Notes under the pieces: model-generated
Database searches by the model: none
The model's input: only the letters and a program-made list of their open reading frames with translations
What the model was told of the DNA's origin: nothing
Part shown: positions 1 through 11,540 of the stretch, one piece after another
How positions within the stretch are numbered: position 1 is the stretch's first letter
Layout: every line of letters begins with the position of its first letter
DNA from: Cryptomeria japonica
Lineage: Eukaryota > Streptophyta > Pinopsida > Cupressales > Cupressaceae
NCBI RefSeq assembly: GCF_030272615.1
Contig: NC_081409.1
Location: 209,793,190-209,857,189 of the forward strand
Reading direction: 5' to 3'
DNA: 64,000 nucleotides
Translations under genes and position numbers: made by a program

Positions 1-358
1 CCTATAGTGTTGATGTCTTTTTTGTAAAGTTTCATCTCTTCATCACAATCAATGGCCTAGCATCTTTCTCTCTTGTCGGTTGGAAATAATGTACTGCCAA
101 AAAAACACTTACCAATTTATGTACCATACTGGTCTCTAGTCCTTATGTCTTCAACACAAGCCAATACTAGCTTGTGTATCGGTGACTCCACTAAACATAA
201 TGTGGGATGAAACATTCTTTCCTTACCTGTAACTTTCTATGCTAGTTGATATCAATGACACCATTTATGGTATGCATCAATGACAACACTTCTCATCAAT
301 CTCCCATACTAGTTGCAATCCGATACCGGTTGAAATCAATGACAACACAATGCCAACA
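1..358 (-). mobile_element. LTR-K: 5' end of a Copia-type LTR, minus strand
   Basis: Read on the minus strand, an LTR begins at 358 with TGTTGGCATTGTG and continues off the left edge. It has the block TTGTCATTGAT followed by TCAACCGG, which matches the LTR starts of Cop-A, Cop-B and Cop-H. It abuts and interrupts the gag frame of Cop-I at 359, so it is a later insertion. The target duplication would be TGGTA (359-363), but the partner lies outside the window. Whether this is a solo LTR or one end of a complete element cannot be seen. Confidence 0.6.
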
Positions 359-869
359 TGGTATACCTCTTAGTCTTGTATTGGTTAGATAGTGTTCTCA
401 TCACTTTTGTCACAACTTTAGCTTCTTCCATTTTTTCACTAATACCTCTAATTGCATTGACAATCTCATTCACTTAGTGCAAGTAACCTTCAATATTTTC
501 ATCTTCAAACATCTTTAGTGTCTCAAATCTATACTTTAGATTATGCATTTTGACTTGCTTGGTCTTATCTCCTTCATAAATGTTGCTCAACTTATCCCAA
601 ATTTTCTTTGCACTTTTGCATCTATCGATCTTCAAAAACTTTGACTCTCTCAAACTACTAAGAATTACATTTATTTCCTTGGCATTATTTTCTTGATTAT
701 TGATCTCATCCAAAGTAGTAGGGCCACTATTAGGAGAAATATAACTGGTTTTGATAATGTCCCATATTCCAAGTGACAAAGAATTCAAATGATATTTCAT
801 CCATGACTTCCAAGTAGAGTAATTTGTGCCATCAAACCTTGGTGCCTTGAAATAGTTGTCTTGTACCAT
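359..869 (-). pseudogene. gag: Cop-I: Copia gag, N-terminal part
   Basis: This is the capsid region of a Ty1/Copia retrotransposon, which would form the virus-like particle in the cytoplasm. The start is ATG at 867-869. The protein opens with FDGTNYSTWKSWMKYHL and contains AKKIWDKLSNIYEGD and KMHNLKYRFETLKM, the hallmarks of the plant Copia gag (DUF4219/UBN2) fold. An in-frame TAA lies at 474-476. The frame then continues to about 365, where LTR-K cuts it, so the zinc knuckle and the whole pol are missing from the window. A short leader and a decayed primer site lie just upstream at 870-930. It is not functional. The family call is firm, the lineage is not. Confidence 0.8.
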
Positions 870-916
870 TGTGGACCTTCATCAAGCATTTAAGTTTATC
901 TCTCTGGAGGAACCTC

Positions 917-928
917 ACTCTAATACTG
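917..928 (-). promoter_or_regulatory. Cop-I primer-binding site, decayed
   Basis: Between the Cop-I LTR end (931) and its gag start, the minus strand reads CAGTATTAGAGT. This matches 8 of 12 positions of the plant tRNA-iMet primer site TGGTATCAGAGC. All four mismatches are C/T or G/A transitions, as expected from decay of methylated cytosines. Confidence 0.55.
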
Positions 929-930
929 AT

Positions 931-1653
931 TGTTGAAAACACCACAAGACTGAGAGAGGGCGGTGAATCAGTCTAAACCTTAAATGACTTACTTATATTC
1001 CTTTCAACATCAAATCACAATTAACTTATCTCTACAAATATGAAACATGAAATCACAAAGCACAACACACACAAGAACACTAGATTTATGTGGAAAATAC
1101 AAGAAAAAACCATGGTTAGAATCACACTCACAATATGAATAGCTGATTACAATGTTTTAGGCTCAAGGCAAAGGATTTTGCTACACCTAATTTGACTTGC
1201 AAGACTAAGGCACACAACCTTAGGACAAGATACATGGGACTTGCATTACTAAGACACATAGTTTTACAGAAGATACAAAGAAATTGCATTACTAAAGTCG
1301 ACAAGATTATAGTATACTTGTAGAGAAAGCTTCTCATAAAAGTATCACCAACTAGATATTTGAAGACAACACAATAGCTATAAAGCTCTCACAATAAATC
1401 ACAATTCCTAGCCACAATAGAATTTCCTCATAAAATAGGTTTACTTTCTAAGGAAAGCAAAGCCAACATAATCTCTACCATTAGATCTTGGACCTAATGA
1501 TGAATAGTCTAAATTTATAATAATAAAATATACAAAAAATGTGGCTTTTTAGGGTGCATCAAGGTGAACAACCCTTGGACCCCCCATTGGTCGGGTCATC
1601 CTTGTCAGCCCCACAAGGGGATACCCCCTTGCAACCCCTCATTCTTAATATAT
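931..1653 (-). mobile_element. Cop-I 5' LTR, 3'-terminal part
   Basis: The Cop-I LTR ends (minus strand) in CAACA at 931, directly before the primer site. Twenty bases inside lies the motif TTCACCGCCCTCTCTCAGT in minus sense (about 948-972), which recurs near the 3' ends of the other Copia LTRs in this window. The LTR is interrupted at 1653/1654 by Gyp-F and its other part is not in the window. There is no coding content in this stretch. Confidence 0.6.
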
Positions 1654-2764
1654 TGTAGACACCTAAATTTGATTAATTTAATTAATTAAATTTAGTTATC
1701 CTGAGTGCATTTAATTAAATAATTACGCATTATTTAATTAATTGGTAAGTCTTTCCTTCTAGCTAATTAATTTTATTAATTATGCTATAGTCTTCTTTTA
1801 ATTGATTAATTGGTAATTAAAATCAATTAATAAATTAAATTTGAACCCTTCTTCTATTATATATACCAAAATTTTCAATTTGATTATTCAATTCACATTG
1901 ACATTTTTCTCTAAAATTCTCCCATAGAATTAATTAATTCTATTTTCTCGCTTGTCTCCTAACTTTAACCCTTATCTAACCCTTCCCCTATCCTAATTCA
2001 CCTAGCTAACCAAGGGTTTAGTCAACCCTATCCCTTATCCCTCACCACATGTATGCACATTCCCAAAATATCTCAAATTCCCTAAATATCCCAAGTTTCC
2101 TAAAATTTGGGGAAAATGTTGTTGAATTTGGGAAAAAATTCCTAAAATTTGGGAAAATATCCCAAAATTTCTCAAACATGAGAATTGCTTCTTTTTCAAT
2201 CTCTTTTGGAACAAAACCTTCCAATTTGGGTGGCTTACTCCCAAATGGGCATGTGTCCTCAAGGACACATGTTTTTCTTTCCAATGACACATGTCCTTCT
2301 TAACGACACATGCCATTCTCATCCATGATAGTTGCCCTTCTTAGGGACACATGTCATTCTCATTCCATTCCATCTCTCCTTCAAGACTATTTAAACCCCT
2401 CATTTTCCTTCACAAATCAATCCACTTTCATTTTCATACTCTTATAATGTAGAAATGCTCACTCACTCTTTTGCATAAACACATCCATTTAGCATAGTAT
2501 TTTGTATGACATTTTGCTTTGTTTTTCACCTTAAATTCACTATCATGGAGCACAATCAAGTATCTACCATATAGAAAGCACACATCAAATTAGGGGACAA
2601 TCAAATCAAAGGAGGAATATGGAGTTTGTATTTTAATCAACTTTATTTTGTTTATCTAATTTCTTCCTTCTTAACGTCCTAGTCTTGAGTGTGGTTGAGA
2701 GATGTGTCTATTAATTGCTTAGTTTATCTTTTCAATAGTTTGCACACACATTTTTTTGCATACA
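1654..2764 (+). repeat. Gyp-F 5' LTR
   Basis: The LTR starts TGTAGACACCTAAA and ends GCATACA, 1,111 bp, and its start resembles the TGTATACACCTAAA of Gyp-E. It is AT-rich near the start, then carries several copies of a GACACATGTC-like motif at about 2240-2370. Short ORFs on both strands here are chance products of the TTCCCAAATTT-rich stretch around 2060-2180 and are not genes. The 3' LTR partner is absent from the window, so the outer boundary rests on the TG start alone. Confidence 0.75.
2388..2410 (+). promoter_or_regulatory. Gyp-F LTR core promoter
   Basis: TATTTAAA is followed directly by CCCCTCATTTTCC. The Gyp-E LTR has TATAAATACCCCTCATTTT at the matching place, so the core promoter is conserved between the two elements even though the rest of the LTRs has diverged. 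Confidence 0.55.
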
Positions 2765-2768
2765 TTTC

Positions 2769-2787
2769 TGGCATGCCCAGTGGGACC
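2769..2787 (+). promoter_or_regulatory. Gyp-F primer-binding site
   Basis: TGGCATGCCCAGTGGGACC begins four bases after the LTR. It aligns with TGGTGCCCACCGTGGGGCC of Gyp-E. I do not assign the primer tRNA. Confidence 0.6.
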
Positions 2788-5319
2788 TCACTTCACGAGT
2801 CCAATCTCATATTTTTTGCTGTTTTATTGTGTTTTTTGACAGATTTTTAGTACTTGCATGGAAAAATGTGATAATTTAAGTGGATTTACGCTTCAATAGA
2901 AGTTTAATTTTTTGAAAATCCAAATTTTTGAAATGGTGGAATCCATCGAAGAAATGGTGAGATTGCTTGGAGAAACAATGGGAACACATTCCCATTATTT
3001 TATGCAGATGTAAATTTTCTGGGTTTTAAATTTTGTGTTTCATTTTTTGGTTTCATCAAAATTTGCCTATTAGAAATAGTGGGATTGCTAGGTAAAGTAG
3101 CAAGGTTGGCTTAGTAAGTAGCGAGATTGGTTGTCTAGGGTTTATGTGTTTTTAGTGTTCTTTGTCAAATATTTATTTACCAATGAAATAGTAGGATTCC
3201 TAGTTAAAATAGAGGGATTGTTAGAACAAATGGCAGAATTGCTCTATGTTTAATTTTCTATCATTTTCTAGAATTAAAATTTTCTCAGATTCTTTCTAAT
3301 CCGCTAATTTTCTTCTATTTTTCTGATTTTTAGCTATTATTGGGTGTAGGTTTGATGATAAGAAGACCCCAAGTGCTTAAAACTCTCTCTCATTTGTTGC
3401 AGGACCGCCAAAGAAGGGTGCAATTGCCAAAAATGTTTTCAGTTAAAATTAATCTTATGTCTTCTTCTAGTTAGAAAACATTTTAATTTCATAAGGAAAT
3501 AGCATCTTTTGTGTTTGGCACGCTTGTGCATGTAGAGTGGTCCTACTGCTAACACACACTATCCTCCACCCTGGCTTTCGTGGTCTTGGGTGCAAGAGAA
3601 AAGTGTTAATGACACTCACTTTTTACTTTTTAGGTAGACAAGTATGCCTCCCAAGTAGCCAATAAGGTTGCATGAGAGGGAACGACCCAAGCGGTATGCT
3701 TTCAATCCATTATATAAATATTCATGATTTTGGTGAAAACCATAATCAACTGGTGCCACTGTGTTATATCAATGGTTTCTCTCACTATCTACATGCAAAT
3801 ACCTTCCTGATCTTGGCGAATGTCAAAATCCCCTGGTGCTTGTTTGGTAGATGCATAAAAACCTGTGTTCTATAGGCTGGGATATCTCTTAAATGAGCTA
3901 GCCACCACATGTATAACCACCAAATTTACCCATAAAGTACCTTCACTACAAACCAAATTGTTATTAGTTGTGAAAAAACCTTCTACTTGTTGACTCAGGT
4001 GTTGTGCTACGTGCATACCAAAGAAACCCCTCATATACCCTTCAACTTGAGATAGTAAATTTCTCAGAATTTTTGAATCCTTAGAAATTTGAAGCTTGGC
4101 ATGCCCGAGAAGTGTGTGTCATCGAGTGGAGCTAATGCTACCAAGCTTCTATCTATCCAACTAAATGAAATATTTTGGGCAAGGGGATTCAACAAGTATT
4201 GCCATTTGACTATCCTAGGAAGTACATGACTGTTAATGCATTTATCTTACTTGTATGATTTCTATGGTTTGTGTCATTTATATTTTCTCAATACTCAAGT
4301 CCAAAATGTTTCAGAAATATCAAAATCTTCAATCGAAAAATCTATCATTTTTCATCTCTTTATCAATCTGAAATGGTGGGAATGCTCTAGTTTTTCTAGT
4401 CTAGAAGCAGTGGGATTTCTCTATCTATGTCTTCTCTTTATCAGTCTGAAACAATGGGAATGCTCTATTTTTGCCAGTCTAGAAGTAGTGGGATCACTTT
4501 GTCTGTGTCTTCTCTTTATCAGTCGAAAATGATGGGAACACTTTGTTTTTGTCATTCTAGAAGTAGAGGGATCACTCTGTCTGTGTCTTATCTTTATTAG
4601 TCTAAATGGAGGTAATGCTCCATTTTTGCCATTCTAGAAGTAGTGGTATTTCTCTATTTGTGTCTTCTATTTATCAGTCTGAAATGGTGAGAATGCTCTA
4701 TTTTTTCTAGTCTAAGAATAGTGGGATTGCTCGTGTCAGTTTTACGGGTTGATTGTAATAGTTTGATTGCTCTATTTATAGTTTGTCAGTCTTAGTAACC
4801 CCAAGATTGCCTATTGAAATAGTGGGATTGCCCTCACAATTGGAGAGATTGCATATTGTCTCATTATTCTACCCAAATTTTCTCATAAACCGGTCTTTAG
4901 TTATGTTATCACAAGCTTACCAGCAACCCAAACTTGATTCACATCTTCTTGCATCATTATTGCGCCTATCAAGGTCTTGACTTATTCCATCATCTTAATT
5001 GCAAACTATATCTTCTCTCAGTGATTATTATCACTATCTCTTATGACTATATTGAGTTTAGAGTCTAGTTTACATCATTGTGGTCTTATTACTTCAAGAT
5101 AGATGTCTATTTTACAATTCTTCTTATTTCTTAAGTGTATCCTCTTAAGTAGCTTTGAAGTTGCATAGTTCAAATCAGATTTATCCATTTGCAATTTGAG
5201 TACGAAATAATCATAATTAGTCATCTTGTTTATCTTTTTGTCAATCAATCAGTTAATCCAAATCTTTAACTTTATCTTAGTTCATGCTAGTCACCACTCA
5301 ATCTTGGTCTAGGCAAGCA
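2788..5319 (+). other. Gyp-F untranslated leader, repeat-rich
   Basis: About 2.5 kb between the primer site and gag has no credible coding frame. A module like GAAATAGTGGGATTGCT recurs in degenerate form, at about 2930-2960, 3075-3130, 3183-3240 and 4371-4860. Long leaders of this kind are usual in Tat elements. The leader corresponds in position to the Gyp-E leader, which is full of a different short repeat. Confidence 0.6.
4360..4755 (+). repeat. 78-bp minisatellite, about 5 copies
   Basis: Successive copies begin near 4367, 4445, 4523, 4601 and 4678. Each contains a GAAATGGTGGGAATGCTC-like half, a TTTTTCTAGTCTAGAAG linker and an AGTGGGATTTCTC-like half, followed by TGTGTCTTCTCTTTATCAG. 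Copies differ by substitutions and one-base indels. The spacing is a hand measurement. Confidence 0.75.
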
Positions 5320-7601
5320 ATGGAACAACAATCTTCTTAATTAGGAGTAGGGACATATGATCCACAATTGAATCCCAATTTGGGTGTTAACCCTACAATA
5401 TCAGAAAGTGTCCCTATCACTTTTGATCCACTTAATCCAGTAGTCACTAAAGAAACCATGGTTAATCAACCAGATGAAATTGATGTTCCAACAAATCTTA
5501 TCGATCAATTTATTTCAAATCTAGACAATGCTCAAATGGTTGATGAAATCATTGAAAAAATCAAATATTTATTTTTTGCTAATATGGTTTCCCAAGGCTT
5601 GACCATCGCATCACCTGATATACCCCTAACTACTAATCCACAAGGGTCACCTCAATAGAAGATACCTTTACAACAACCCTTGTTAGTACCACTTTTAGTT
5701 CAAACTTTGGCAACACCATCACAATAAAATGTCTTACCTGTATCTGTAGATTTGTCACCTTTGGACACGATGGCAAGACATTATCAACCTTTTTTATGAT
5801 GTCTCATCAGGTCTTATGCCATCTCTATCCTTAGGGGGAGTCATTTACAATGCACCCACTAATGTTCCATCTACACGGCTTGTCTCTTTAATACTTATGG
5901 TTTCTCAATTTCCCATGACTTCTAGTGTAATGCATATGACTCTTTTCATCAATCTAGTTATGAGACTAATAAATTTACCTTCTACACAAGCACCACATTG
6001 GACCATGGGTATGCCAAGTTATCCTCCACCATCTGGTACACAAGTCATGACTGGAAGCATGAGTTATGTAGTGTTGACATCATTTCTGTCTCTACCTATG
6101 CAAACCATGCCACAGATTATGAGCACACCTCAACATCAACCTCAAGTGACTATGCCACCTATTTCCTCACAACCACAACCCAGTTACTTGTAAGCACCAT
6201 CTTCATCTTATATTCCAAATGTTCAACAATTTCCAAGTGTTATTCCTCATAATCCTCTGTCATATAGTATGCAACAACTAGGTGTATCTCATCCAAGTTA
6301 TGTAGGAGGTAGTTATCTGCAAGGTAGTGTCCCTCAAATTCAACAACCTCAAAATGTACAATATCAACAACAATACATTCCTTCACAATAAAATGTGGTG
6401 ACTCATTCACAAACACCTCAAGTTCAACAATAAAAACCATCCCAATGTCAACAACATCAAATGCCTTTCGCTCAACAAAATGTTCTAGTTTATTAGAACA
6501 TATCAAGATATCAATATTTGCAAAAACAATAGAACAATATGTGCCCATTTCAAATGGCATATCAAACACCACTCTACCAACCAACCACACCTTCTTCTGA
6601 GCCATTTTCAATCAATATTGAATGGGAGGAGATGAAAGCAACTCTCAAAACCTTATAAGATAGGAATTTTGAGAAGGTTTTCAAATTTGATGAGCTTTGT
6701 CCATATCTGTTTGATAAGTCAATAACATCACTACCATTCCTCAAACATTTTGAAATGCCAAAATTTATCAAGTATCAGGGGAAAGGTGATCCACATCATC
6801 ACATCATGGAATTTTACATGGCTTGTCAAGAAGTTGTGTATTGTGATAATTACCTACTATGACTCTTCCCTAAGAGTCTTAGTGCTCATATCTAGAATGG
6901 TTTTCTAAGTTAGCATTCAATGTCATCACCACGTTTGCATATTTATCAGAGATATTTGTGGCCCATTCTCATTATAATGTGGAAAAAGATATTTCCATGC
7001 TTGATCTTTGTCAAGCTAAACAAAAAGGGGGTGAGAATATTTTGGACTATTAAAAAATGGAGGGCCCTTGGTGATTGACTCCCTTGTATTGTACCTAACA
7101 CTTAATTGTTTCCAATATTCGTGAATAATCTACATCCAAAGTTGACATATCATATTCGCTTAAATTATGTAGCTACATTAAAAGATATCGTGACCAAAGG
7201 ACCATCAGTTGAAAAAGCTTTAATTAATGAGGGAATTGTAAATCTTTACAAACAATCTTCTAATAAACCAAGTGGTGACAGGAAAAGATATTGGAACAAA
7301 AACAAGAATGTTGTAGGAGATGGAGTTACCGATTTTAAAATAGTTCAAATGGTTGCGGCTGCAAATTTGCCACCTATACAAACATATTCTAGTCAACAAT
7401 AATATGCCAACCCATCATCAACAATACATGTCAGTCTGCCACCTCAGGCTTATCATAATCCTCAAATGCCAACATCAATTGTGCAAACAAATTATGCCAA
7501 GGCCATCACCATTTCTGAAGCTCCTCCTCGATAGACAACTTATAATAATCTACGACGTCAGTTTACACCCATGGGGGAACCCTTAGATGTGATTTTAAAA
7601 A
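5320..7601 (+). pseudogene. gag: Gyp-F gag, 5' piece
   Basis: This is the capsid polyprotein of Gyp-F. The frame opens at ATG 5320 (MEQQSS then a stop), and the same frame runs on from 5368. A glutamine/proline-rich stretch follows to about 6570. The retrotransposon gag core then starts near 6690 with FDELCPYLFDKS and HFEMPKFIKYQGKGDPHHHIMEFYMAC, parallel to the core of Gyp-E. The tail at 7106-7402 (FVNNLHPKLTYHIRL, YWNKNKNVVGDG) also matches Gyp-E. It has numerous stops, many TAG/TAA, and frame shifts near 6860-7050. LTR-J interrupts it at 7602, just after a GEPL-containing segment that Gyp-E also has. Confidence 0.75.
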
Positions 7602-9063
7602 TGTTAGCATAACTGATGGAGATGATTATGTGATGAGATGATGCCCAGTAAAGTTGATATGAGGATATTGTTCCCTTGATGATGATGATATAGTTGTAAG
7701 CTATTTGATGGATTTATTTATGTTGCCATTGATGGCAACCATGTTTGTTTAGTCATCTAGGTCATCTAGACCTACCAGTATAGCCTAATCGGTAGTGGAA
7801 TTAGTTAGACAACAAGACTACTAAGTTGTTGTCAACTAGTAAACAAGAATTGAGAAATGATCAAATGACTATTACAAAATACTGGAGAAGATTCAGGTGT
7901 TGCGGTTCAGAATATATGTTCATAACATTGGCATGAGTCTATGATTGAAATCACATCAAGTTTGGTGAACTGGAAAGCACATTTGTAATTGACTATTATG
8001 AACTCTGTGAAGAAGAATGTATACCTGTAACAGATCTTTAACCAATAATGGTTTAAGGTTTGGTGGTGGATCTTATCATGTTCATAACTTAGTGATGACG
8101 TGTCATAATCTGTGTGTAATTGTAAGATGGTGTTTGAGTGCATACAAGGATCAAATTTCTTGGGAAACAACAAAGTGCTTAGAATAATTTAACAAGGGTT
8201 TGATTGCTTATCAATTTGATGTGTGGTGATCATTCAACGATGGAAATCATCTAGAAATTTTTGGTAATGATCTATAATATATTTTGGTAGAGTGTTCTTC
8301 CATGTTAGATGTAAATTCATTGTATTTTGATGTAATTAGGGTTTTGTAGCTACCCTAACTAAAAAAGTGTATTTAGGGATAGTTGGAGAAGAGATTTTGT
8401 GTCGATAGTTTGAGAAAAAGCTATTTCCGAACCATATTGAAGTGTCTGCAAGTGTGTAGAAGAGTTATGGTAAAAAGGATCTATACTAGCAAGCAAGGAA
8501 GTGTTGTAATCAGATCATTTTCCCTATTGTTCCCTGATAGTTATAGCAGTTTGAAATCCCTTAATCGGGTAGATACTAACAGGTCATATTGTAAATCCCT
8601 TCACTGGGTGGCTCATTAACTTGAGTTTGAAATCCTCTAACAAGGTTACTCTTAACGAGGTAGAGCTCCTAATAGGGCTGAGGCAAAATCCCTTGACCAG
8701 GTGACTCCTAATAGGGTCTACTCTTAACCGGGCATATTGTAAGCTCTTAACCAAACTAGGCCTTTAACCGAACACATTCCAAAAGAGTGCAAATATATTG
8801 TGTGTGAGATAATTCCCACCGTGGTTTTCCCAAGTGGGTTTCCACATGAAAAATCTTTGTGTTCATGTGGTGGATGCATTGTTGATTTATGCATTTGATA
8901 TCTTTGCATTGTTTGCATAATGATGAATACTTGAGTGAATGGTTTGTTAAATCATCTTAGCAGATTGTTTGAGTAGTTACCGGTACAATTTTTTGAAGTG
9001 TTGCATATTCATTTTATTATTGATTCACCCCCCTCTCAGTTTAATCAGATCCTCATAATAACA
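7602..9063 (+). mobile_element. LTR-J: solo Copia LTR inside Gyp-F gag
   Basis: A 1,462-bp segment starts TGTTAGCATAACTG and ends CTCATAATAACA, with flanks AAAAA (7597-7601) and AAAAT (9064-9068), an almost perfect 5-bp target duplication. It carries the Copia LTR signatures seen in Cop-A and Cop-B: the CCCTTAAYCGGGT repeats (8560-8760), the GTGGTTTTCCC/GGGTTTCCAC block (8821-8845) and GATTCACCCCCCTCTCAGT (9022-9040). No internal region, primer site or second LTR is present, and the gag frame resumes right after it. It is best read as LTR-LTR recombination of a former complete element. Confidence 0.8.
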
Positions 9064-9375
9064 AAAATATATGGAACAACACAATAAGGTTGTGTATCCG
9101 CAAACAATACCATTTGATGGGTCTAAACCTAAGCATGGTTGGTACAAAGAGAATGAGTATTGTGCTTATCACTGTGTCAAGGATCATGCACTGACCAAGT
9201 GCATGAAGCTTAATCATTTAGTTCAATATTTTATTGACCAAGGAAAAATTGACGTTGACCCTACCATAGGAAAGTCACCTAATATGAATCTAGACATGTA
9301 TAAAGATGCTCTTCCCAAACATCAAGGAGAAGCAAACACATCCAATGCTAGTCAGATTTGTACCACAAATAACTA
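9064..9375 (+). pseudogene. gag: Gyp-F gag, 3' piece
   Basis: The C-terminal part of gag resumes after LTR-J. It contains HGWYKENEYCAYH, then HCVKDHALTKCMKLNHLVQ and FIDQGKIDV. The Gyp-E counterpart reads WWNDNHYCDFH, then DACQRLKHVI. The C-x2-H...H-x4-C arrangement (YCAYH...HALTKC) is the zinc-binding type found at this place in Tat gag. A stop TAG lies at 9373-9375. Confidence 0.75.
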
Positions 9376-10337
9376 GTTATAATAAGGTGTCATTCAATTA
9401 TGGTCCTATAGTAGGTTGCATTACTTAGGTAGAAGAGAATTTCAATATGATTTGTGTCAAGGGAGTGAATACTCAATGTGTCACAACTACATAAAGAGCT
9501 CACATGATAGTTCTTGGAGCTCCACCTCCTACTCCACCTCAAGTTCCCGTTTCAACATAATACAACATTCTTGAGCACTTAGGGAAGACCCCTAAATAAA
9601 TTTCCATTTTAGACTTGTTAAAAGCTTCACCTATTCACTATAATATTCTTAACTATGCATTGAAAGAAACTCATGTACCCAACAATATAGATCTAACACA
9701 ATTCCAAGCTTTGGTGGCGCATTTATTGGTCACATACCATATCAGTTTCACCCAATAGGATGTCATGGTTCCTAATCCCAATCATATCTATCCGCTTAAT
9801 ATTGAGGCCATTATCAAGCAATATAATGTAAAGTGAGTTCTAATCGATAATGGTTCTTCTCTAAATATTTGTACATTGGATTTTGTCTTACAAGTAGGGT
9901 ATACTATCATGAATTTTCATAACCAATGCACCACTATCAAAGAAAATGATAATATAGAGAGAAGCTCAGTGAGAATGATCAATCTTCCAATTCAGGTGGG
10001 CCCAGAAACACAAGATACTCTTTGTCACATCATTGATCTTGATCTTCCATTCAATATCCTTCTTGGTTGCCCATGGATTCATGTTATGCAGGCTATGTCA
10101 TCCACCTACTACCAATGTTTAAAATTTCCCTACCAAGGTTGTGAAATTACTATTTGTGGTGATACTCAACCATTTGAATATTGTCTTGCTCTTGAAGCAT
10201 CTTCCCCATATCCCCATCATTGCCCAGGCTTTAACGTTGGAATTCCTCAAACTATTCCATCATCTTCATATGTTGATCCTGAATCCATACTCACTAATCC
10301 TAAAGAAAAATCTTCCATTTCATTTGTCTTTTCCTAG
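9376..10337 (+). pseudogene. pol: Gyp-F protease region
   Basis: This is a retroviral-type aspartic protease that would cut the gag-pol polyprotein. The active-site segment at about 9838-9880 reads VLIDNGSSLNIC where Gyp-E has VLIDGGAGLNIY. A TGA precedes it. The flap-to-C-terminal part at 9876-10337 is open and contains NLPIQVGPETQDTLCHIIDL and FNILLGCPWIHVMQAMSSTY, the ILG-hydrophobic-PWIH motif typical of plant Gypsy proteases. The upstream 9376-9830 part is broken by several stops, for example at 9480-9600. Confidence 0.75.
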
Positions 10338-11540
10338 CTCAAGATCAATGATGTTGGCTATGGTGAATATGCCTTACAAGAAACCTTTGCAGTGGGTGGA
10401 TTACCTCTAAATCCTCTTACCCATGGGAAACCTACCAGAGAGAAAAAGAAGAAATAACCTATGGTTAGAATAGGTGGTTATACCACATTTCAGTCTCATG
10501 GTAAACTTAATCATTAAGTCATAGAGGGAGATATTAATTAGTGGCTTTTCAAAGATGTTACTAAAAATAAAGATACCTGCCTTAATCATTTTAAAGAAAA
10601 ATACCTAGTAGCAGACAAATTGGCTACTAAGAAATGGGATTATCAAGGTGGAGGATTAGGAAAAGAAGAACATGGAATCAAAAGACCTGTTGATCTAGTT
10701 CCAAACGTTCATCATCAAGCACTTGATTTTGGACATTCTTCAATCATGAAGCCTCAACTTTGGCAGACACTTCTGGAAACCATGAAAATGTTTTAGTTGA
10801 TATCGAAGACATACTTGAGGAGGTTGTCAAACAAGCTGAGGATTCCATAGATATATCCTCATCCTTTAGCATATCTACCCTTTTTGACACCTCCATTCTT
10901 TTAATTAGCCTTTCCCTTTGCCATCCCGATCTCATTGATTGGGGTCCAACTATTGCACACCCTGATACATTCCATAGTGATAGCATGCTCTTGTAATTCC
11001 TAGGAGCAACTGAGTTTGCACCATTGTATCATCCAACCCTCAATACAATGTACCAGTTGGATTCTCAAGGTTATTTTGAGGAAGAGGGGATTGTTAATTG
11101 CAAAAATGAAAAAGAATTGAAAAATCAATTATCTATAGATGAAAACCTTTTTGAGGCACCTGTAGATTCTAAAAAGGTAAAAACAAAGGGTGTATCTTCT
11201 ATTGAAAACCTCTTTGAGGCATGAGAGGATGAGGATTCCCCTCTTCCTCTCATATACATACAAGCTCTTGATAAATCCCTAATTCTCTTTGATTAAACAA
11301 GAGAAGTTAATTTGGGAACTGGATAAAATCCTTGAATTACCTATGTGGCAACATCTTTGTCTGATGAAGAGTTCCAATTTTTCCTTCAGATCCTTCATAA
11401 ATGACCTATTAATTTTGTATAGTCTAATCCAGACATGCCTAGGCTTGATCTTAATCTTGTTGTACATCACTTGTATGTTGATCCAAATGTTAAACATATT
11501 AAGCAAAAAATTTGAAAGATGAATCCTCCTATTGTATTGT
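10338..11540 (+). pseudogene. Gyp-F protease-RT linker with G-patch-like remnant
   Basis: The reading frame is broken. Near 10620-10700 KKWDYQGGGLGKEEHGIKR can be read, a glycine-rich segment in the position of the G-patch-like segment of Gyp-E (51180-51300). The rest, including the open stretches 10760-10996 and 11024-11224, is acidic and low in recognisable motifs. The repeated ENLFEA segment near 11140-11224 suggests a small internal duplication. Confidence 0.5.

Noticed and set aside
2035-2322. Overlapping ORFs on both strands in the Gyp-F LTR
   Set aside because: They arise from a repeated TTCCCAAATTT-like composition that is open on both strands. They have no domain and lie inside an LTR.
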